Source: Adiantum capillus-veneris
Lineage: Eukaryota; Streptophyta; Polypodiopsida; Polypodiales; Pteridaceae
Direction of reading: 5' to 3'
Assembly (NCBI GenBank): GCA_014529385.2
Contig: CM043942.1
Span: forward strand, 8,498,001-8,562,000
DNA length: 64,000 nucleotides
Positions 58,781 to 64,000 of this stretch are shown one piece after another. The notes beneath the pieces are model-generated. The model searched no databases and was not told the origin of the DNA. It saw only the letters and a program-made list of their open reading frames with translations. Within the stretch, counting starts at the first letter, position 1. The number at the start of each line of letters is the position of its first letter. The position numbers were made by a program, and so were the translations under genes.

Positions 58781-61700
58781 TGTCTCATGAATGGTCTTCC
58801 CAATATGATATCATAGTTATTCTCCTTGGCAAAATCGACAATAGCAAAAGTATGTTCGTATTCAATGCCGCAAGAAGTCACTACAACTTTCTCTAATAAC
58901 CCCATAGGTTTCTCCATGTGTCCATCTGCTAATTGGAGTTTCAACCTAGTCTTCCTTATTGCTGGTTTCCCCCATTTTTTCCAGATTTCTTTTGTAGCAA
59001 TGGCTACCCCAGCTCCGCTGTCTAGTATTGCCATTGTGTTCACTCCTTGGAATTCAACTGGTAAGGTTGTATTCCCCTCTTCACCTTCGCAATACTCTCC
59101 GACCTTGTTTAAGGGTACAGGCTTAGCGTTCTTTTGTGGCTTGCTCAGCTCCTCTATGCTCTCTTGCAATCTCGATGTTGGATCTTTTATCCCGAATTTC
59201 TCCAAGCATTTTCCTACAGTGGTCCACATATGTGGTCTTAGCCTCAAAAGCTCAGCTAGAGTGATAGTGCATGTCACTGGTGTTGACAAAATCTCTATCA
59301 ATCCTTGCGAGTCCATGACTTTTTCTGATGAGATTTTTCGTGAGGGAAGTGCTCTAATCTCGGATTTTGCTTCATACTCTCCTAAGTATGAAGGTAAGGT
59401 TTTCAGTGAATGAGGTTTGCTCTCCATTGTTCTAACAGAGCCCCCATCTCCCCAGTAAGATTGCAGATCCAAGTCCACTTGAGATCCTGCCTCAAATTCC
59501 ACTATGGGAGGATTCCTGATGTCCTTTTCCCAATTTGTCTGATTAGCTTGGCAACTTAGCTCGTTTGCAAAGTTTGCCTCTCTCACTTGTTTCCAAAATT
59601 CATTGTAATCCTCATCTCTTCCGTAAGACCTCTGTATGACTGGATGAAAACTCTCTATCTCCTGATCGGTTGTGTTCAATACTATGCGGTCATCCTTTTG
59701 TGTATTTTCAGGCTTTTGTGCACTGGGAGTCTTTTCAGCTACCCGTGAAACGATAGTCTCTTGCTGAATTGGGTTTTCCTTCCCACAATTCATTGTTTCT
59801 TTTGGTGGTTCTAATAAGGCTTGTGCAGTCTCGATCATTCTCTGGCACATTTCAAGTCTCTGCTTTTCCAATTCCGCGTTTGGGTATGTCATCCACCTCT
59901 GTTCTTGTGTTTGGTTGTTCTTTAACCTAGCTTCGTAAGCTCTCATCAGTGCGTCCAATGGTTCGTGTACTTTGTCGACTAGCACTGATCCCCCTGAGCT
60001 TAAGCTCGTTGTTTCTTTGATACTCTTTTGTTTCGTTCTTTCCGGGCTCATCTCTCGTTTCCCGTTTTGACTCTCAAGTTTTTCTAATCTAGCTTTAGTT
60101 TGCTTTAGTTCCTCAGCTAGAATAGCGTCTTCACGTTCTTTTCTCAACTTCATGCGTGCTTTTCTAGCTTTCCATGTGTTTTTCTGACTCCGCGGTCCTT
60201 GACTAACCACTTCAGTCGCTAACTTTCCATTCTCAGGTTCTCTAGTGGTTTTCTTAGCTTGAGCTCTAGTAACAACTTGCGTTGGTATCAGAGTTTCATT
60301 TTCAGACCCACTGCTGGTAGGAATAGTTTCTAGCATATTCAATGTCGTCTTTTGCACTTTGTTTGGATTCTTTGAACAATCCTCAATGAAGTGAGTAACC
60401 CCACACTCAGTGCAATAAGCGTTAATTCTAATGATTTCCGTATGTGGGCAAACATTCATCAGATGGTCACCTCCACACTTGTAACAGGGTCCTAGTGCTG
60501 GTCTTGGTCCCATTTGATTCGTCCTTTGTGGATAGGATGGTCTTTGTCCTGTTAACCCTCCATGAGCTATGAACATCAATGTTCTTGCGTCCAAATTGTA
60601 TCTCTCTTCATCAGAAGCACTTGTAATTGTTGGTATTCCAACATTCCCAATCATGCCCCATGGTTCTGGTTGTTTGGGTTCTTCTGGTGGGTAATACATA
60701 GTTGGAGACATGTGTGCACCAGATTCTTCATAATAGGCTTGAACAGGCACTAAGGCTTGTTCTTCCTGATTCTCTAAGGTTGGTGCATATCTAATGCCCA
60801 CTGGTCTTGCTCCTGGTAAAGGTGGTTGTTGTCCCAATACCGGTTGCGGTCTTTCTATCCCCATAGGTCCTGGTACATTTCCCGTTGGGTATCGAGGTAC
60901 TGGATGTATCTGAGGTGGTGCTAATTGAGCAGGAGGTGCATACTGGCGCTCCCTTACATACCCTTTGTTGTAATAGCACTCCTCTGTTGGATGATTTGTC
61001 CATTTTTGTTCAATAGCACACCATTTCAGTGTTTTTGGCAATGGTTTTTGGTATGGTGCCATCCTTTTTAGAGCATCTTCTATCATTTGCTCTACATTTG
61101 GCATGGTTGTTGTTTGAACATTCTTTTTAGTGGTAGTCTCGCTCGCTACGGAGGAGGAGCTACTGGATGCAAAATCTGTATCCGCTGACACCTCTCCATA
61201 AACCGTACAGTTATCCACTAAGTACAATGCCTCTCTCGTTACTTGCTCGAAACTTGTACAAGCTTTCAAGTGCAAGTCCTTCTTGAGAGTGTCGTTCCTC
61301 AGTCCCTCAATAAAGAGAACAGATAGTCTGTCATCTTGTGGTCGTTCACGTACTGGACATCTCTCAATGTATTGTTTGAAGCGAAGTGAAGCTTCCTTCA
61401 CTTTTTCGTGTTCTCTCTGTTTAAAAGCATATATTTGTGAGACCGTATTGTGCTTAATCCCTCGTTTTGAGAATTCCTCAGCAAACTCTCTTAGCAAATG
61501 GTCAATGTCATGGAATCCCCCTATGTTCATTGGTTGAAACCATGTCAATGCAGTACCTTCTAGAGTAAGACCAAATCCCTCGTATTGTGTATGGAAATCT
61601 GTTATCTGCTCAGCTCTTAAGACTTGCTTAAAGAGTGACACATGTGCATACGGATCTCCTGAACCACCATACTTCTTTGGCATACACTTGGCTACTTGAG

Positions 61701-62864
61701 ATGGTCTCATACGTCTATGATCTGCTACCAATCTCATTGCTCCTGTGTCTCGGCTAAAGCTTTCTCTAGCATCATGGACTTCATGGGTTACCCTTGTCGG
61801 TTCCTCTGCCCTGAATCTACTACTGGGAGGTAAATGTGATGGTTCCGCTTCAAACCTTGGACCTGGAGTGGTATAGGTGGGGATTGGAACTGCACTACCT
61901 CGATTCGTCTCCATTGACTCTCTGGAATGTAATGATCCCATTGGTCCGAGCTTCGAGTCCCAAGGTTGACTGAAAGAGTCAGCAACCTGAGTTCTTTGTC
62001 CTCCTGTTGTCATTGAGTTTTGCACTCCAGTTGTTGGTGCTGGTCTATGTGAGCTAGAAGTAACATAATACTGATGTAGTGGTCCCCCAAAGTATGTATA
62101 TCCTTCTAATTCTTTCTTGCCCATTGTTGAGTATTGCCTGCCATACTTATCGTAAGCGGCAATTTTCACTTCCGATCCCTCTGTGTAGGTAAAGACATAG
62201 AGTCTTTTTTTGTCTGTCAACTCTCCGGTGTAGGGTTCTTCACATCTATAATAGAGATCTTGCTCCCCATTATTATATTTGTATAGCCCCACATAGATGT
62301 TATCAGTGTTGATCCTTGTAGTTTCATTCTCTCTTCTTAACCTCGCATTAGGGAAGTTCATTATTGGTGCTTTCTCCTCGAGTTCTTCATCTATTTTGGC
62401 TTTGGTGCCCATCAATCCCCACTTGTCCACAATGTTAGGGTTTAGGACTACCAAGTACATGGTACCCTCGTCATCTAGATATCTATCTCCGCTATAGCTC
62501 ACAGGCACTAAGTCCTTGAACTCACTAGGTCTATCTTCTATCTTTACACAATAGCGGTCCATTCCATCTTTGTAGATCTTGGCACCTTGCTCATTGTCGT
62601 ACTGTATTTTATGAACAATAGCTTCATTGTGGCGGAAGGGTTTGATGATCCTGCTGCCATATTTTCTCTGTTGTTCTTGTTCGAGTGTTCGGTGAAAATC
62701 TCGTAAGACCTCTCCGAAGAAGTATCAGAAACACTTCCTTCAAAGATCGGCTCTAATGGTTGCACCCAACTTTGGTTTACACTTCCCTCGGTTGATATGA
62801 CACTTGCTGGTTCCCCTTGTTTTGGTTGATTATTCCGGAGATTCCTGCCCGATCTCAAATTCAT
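58777..62864 (-). pseudogene. Gag-protease of the large gypsy element
   Basis: The first ATG is at 62864 (MNLRSGRNLRNN). A frameshift near 62655 joins it to a frame open to 58777. The capsid-like region lies at about 61700-61150 (YAHVSLFKQVLRAEQITD, TALTWFQPM, ERPQDDRLSVLFIEGLR). Two zinc knuckles with the spacing CX2CX3HX4C (CYKCGGDHLMNVC and CTECGVTHFIEDC) are at about 60485-60365, one residue shorter than the retroviral form. A long basic, Lys/Glu-rich stretch follows. A retropepsin lies at the C-terminus (AILDSGAGVAIAT near 59022, YDIILGRPF near 58800). Gag would package RNA; the protease would cut the polyprotein. Confidence 0.92.
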
Positions 62865-63032
62865 CAATTCCCCTAAAGGACTGTAACTTTTCCGTCTCGG
62901 CAATTTGTTTTCCCCAAGTTTTTGTGGTCAGAATTGATCCAAACTGATTGATACTTGGTCAATTGTTTAATCTTGTCAGTTGGACAACTTCTGTTTCATC
63001 AAGTGAGAATTTTGTCGCAGTTATGCTGAAAA
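62865..63032. other. Sequence upstream of gag
   Basis: No tRNA primer site could be recognised on the minus strand between the gag start and the first palindrome. TTG at 62903 opens the gag frame further, but a stop precedes it, so ATG 62864 is preferred. Confidence 0.4.
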
Positions 63033-63752
63033 AGACATTATACGCGTATGATGTCTTTTTTCACAGATTTTGACTATTTTGGTTATGCTCACTCTCAGTG
63101 GCCCCTTTATGCTCTGTTCACTCACAAAATTCAGTTTGAACTCTGTTTGAGCAAGTTATGGCTAGTTCAGGCTTTTCTTGGCAATTTTCTGCTTTTGACT
63201 TGTTTTTGGGTCAATTGTTATCCAAATGGGATGAAACTTGAAATATAACCTCTAGACAGCTATTACAATGGATCTGTGTTAGCAAAGTATCAAAATATGT
63301 CCAAAATTAGGTCAAAGACATCATACGCGTATGATGTCTTTTTCATCAATTTGGGTCCAAACTTGATATTTATGCTTCCTACAGTGCCTGTAACAATCTT
63401 GTCAGGTCAGATATCAAAAATAAGCAGTAGATGTGCCAAAAGACATTATACGCGTATGATGTCTTTTGTCCCAGATTTTGACTATTTTTGGTTTTAAGCC
63501 TTCTCCAATGTTTATAATTGAGTTTCAAGTGTTTTTGTCAGGTTTGAATGTAAAAACAAGATTTGAATCCAAAATTTCCTATTCTTTGCGTTTCTTGGAC
63601 TCCGACTTGTCTTTTTGGGTTTCTTTGAGTGTTAATGCTCTTGTTTTAAGTTGATCTTAGGGTAAAACCCCCCTTCTAAACACTCTGGCAATGTCAAATT
63701 TTCAATTTTAGTCTCTGTTTAGGTCCTAAGACATCATACGCGTATAATGTCT
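63033..63752. repeat. Palindrome array, right: four copies of the 24-bp palindrome
   Basis: Copies at 63033-63056, 63316-63339, 63441-63464 and 63729-63752, with centre distances of 283, 125 and 288 bp, closely paralleling the left array. Two copies have ATTATACG in the left arm instead of ATCATACG; the last has ATAATG in the right arm. The central ACGCGT is intact in all four. Units starting at 63057 and 63465 share AGATTTTGACTATTTT. Confidence 0.97.
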
Positions 63753-64000
63753 AAAGTTGCAGATTTCCAGTTTTTTCAGCACATAACTCTTCCAATAGCT
63801 CTTTTAAGTGCTCAGCAACAATCAGTTACACAGAAAATTTTTCTGAGCTTTGTTTATTGCATATTTCACTACCAAAGCGACTTTTTCAGTGATCTAACAT
63901 GCAATCAAACACATCAAGCAATTAGAACACCAATTGATAGCTCTAGATCAGGATCAAATCAGGCCCTACCTAAGCTACTTCTAATCATAAAATGGATTTT
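63753..64000. other. AT-rich right edge
   Basis: No feature was seen; presumably continues the 5' region of the large element. Confidence 0.3.

Larger units (their letters stand above)
48290..64000 (-). mobile_element. Large Ty3/gypsy element of unusual architecture, right end beyond the window
   Basis: Transcribed leftward: gag-protease (62864-58777), charged linker (58780-57578), RT-RNase H (57573-56416), RNase H end and integrase (about 56445-54790), integrase C-terminus fused to a second retropepsin (54780-53073), a purine-rich tract at 53241-53257, a 2.4-kb spacer with palindromes, and an extra ORF (50465-48290). There is no archaeal RNase H and no chromodomain. LTRs and primer site could not be recognised, so outer limits are estimates. 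It could also be a compound of two elements. Frames are broken by a handful of indels and by nonsense codons at 54462 and 49929, but catalytic motifs are preserved. Confidence 0.65.

Noticed and set aside
50632-63752. CRISPR-like array of palindromic repeats
   Set aside because: Spacers are about 100-260 bp and mutually related, the context is a eukaryotic retrotransposon, and no cas-type gene is present.
50632-64000. The two palindrome arrays as the two LTRs of the gypsy element
   Set aside because: Outside the palindromes and short companion words the sequences are not alignable by eye. No TG...CA borders or primer site were found, so LTR status is not claimed.

Overview
This is plant nuclear DNA dominated by decayed LTR retrotransposons and simple-sequence repeats. 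The evidence is Ty1/copia and Ty3/gypsy elements with plant-type tRNA-iMet primer binding sites, a chromodomain gypsy element, a short GT-AG intron, and long (GA)n, (GT)n and (CT)n tracts. The gypsy protein style suggests a large, repeat-rich genome, possibly a fern or another non-angiosperm, but that is an impression and not a demonstrated assignment. No clearly intact host gene, tRNA or rRNA was seen.

Layout. 1-5587: a minus-strand copia relic (gag, primer site, about 1.06 kb LTR). Its LTR is split by a young, compact, non-autonomous copia element (1258-4930, 190/188 bp LTRs, 5-bp target duplication ATCAT). 5600-8640: a plus-strand gypsy pol relic with two RNase H domains (Tat-like). 8.7-12.2 kb: mostly featureless, with a GT/GA microsatellite, a gag fragment and an 84-bp tandem duplication. 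12.3-13.3 kb: a frameshifted FCP1/NIF-type HAD phosphatase-like gene (minus). 13.86-14.3 and 18.38-20.06 kb: two fields of a dispersed palindrome (TTTTGACCA-NN-TGGTCAAAA) mixed with GA/CA microsatellites. Between them, 15.8-18.3 kb, lies a decayed minus-strand gene of unknown family with an 89-bp intron. 22.4-23.1 and 27.7-28.1 kb: long foldback (hairpin) repeats. 25.9-27.7 kb: GGTACT-rich arrays framed by a direct repeat. 23.2-25.7 and 29.8-30.7 kb: unrecognised decayed coding stretches. 35.6-37.1 kb: a 5'-truncated copia pol with its 3' LTR. 37905-46751: a nearly intact, very young chromovirus (minus strand, 1.56 kb LTRs, target duplication TTCTA). 47.0-48.3 kb: gag relic. 48.3-64.0 kb: a large minus-strand gypsy element.

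The last element is the most unusual part. In transcription order it has gag with two short-spaced CCHC knuckles, a retropepsin, a charged linker, reverse transcriptase/RNase H, an integrase whose HHCC zinc module is tandemly duplicated, then a second retropepsin-like domain in the integrase C-terminal reading frame, followed by a WxxK-repeat tail. Beyond this lies a large coiled-coil extra ORF. A 24-bp perfect palindrome (AGACATCATACG plus its reverse complement) occurs nine times, five copies at 50.63-51.64 kb and four at 63.03-63.75 kb, with mostly 280-288 bp spacing in both arrays.

Across the window, in-frame nonsense codons in otherwise readable frames are almost all TAG or TGA where CAG or CGA is the plausible ancestor. 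This fits decay by deamination of methylated cytosines in CHG and CG contexts.
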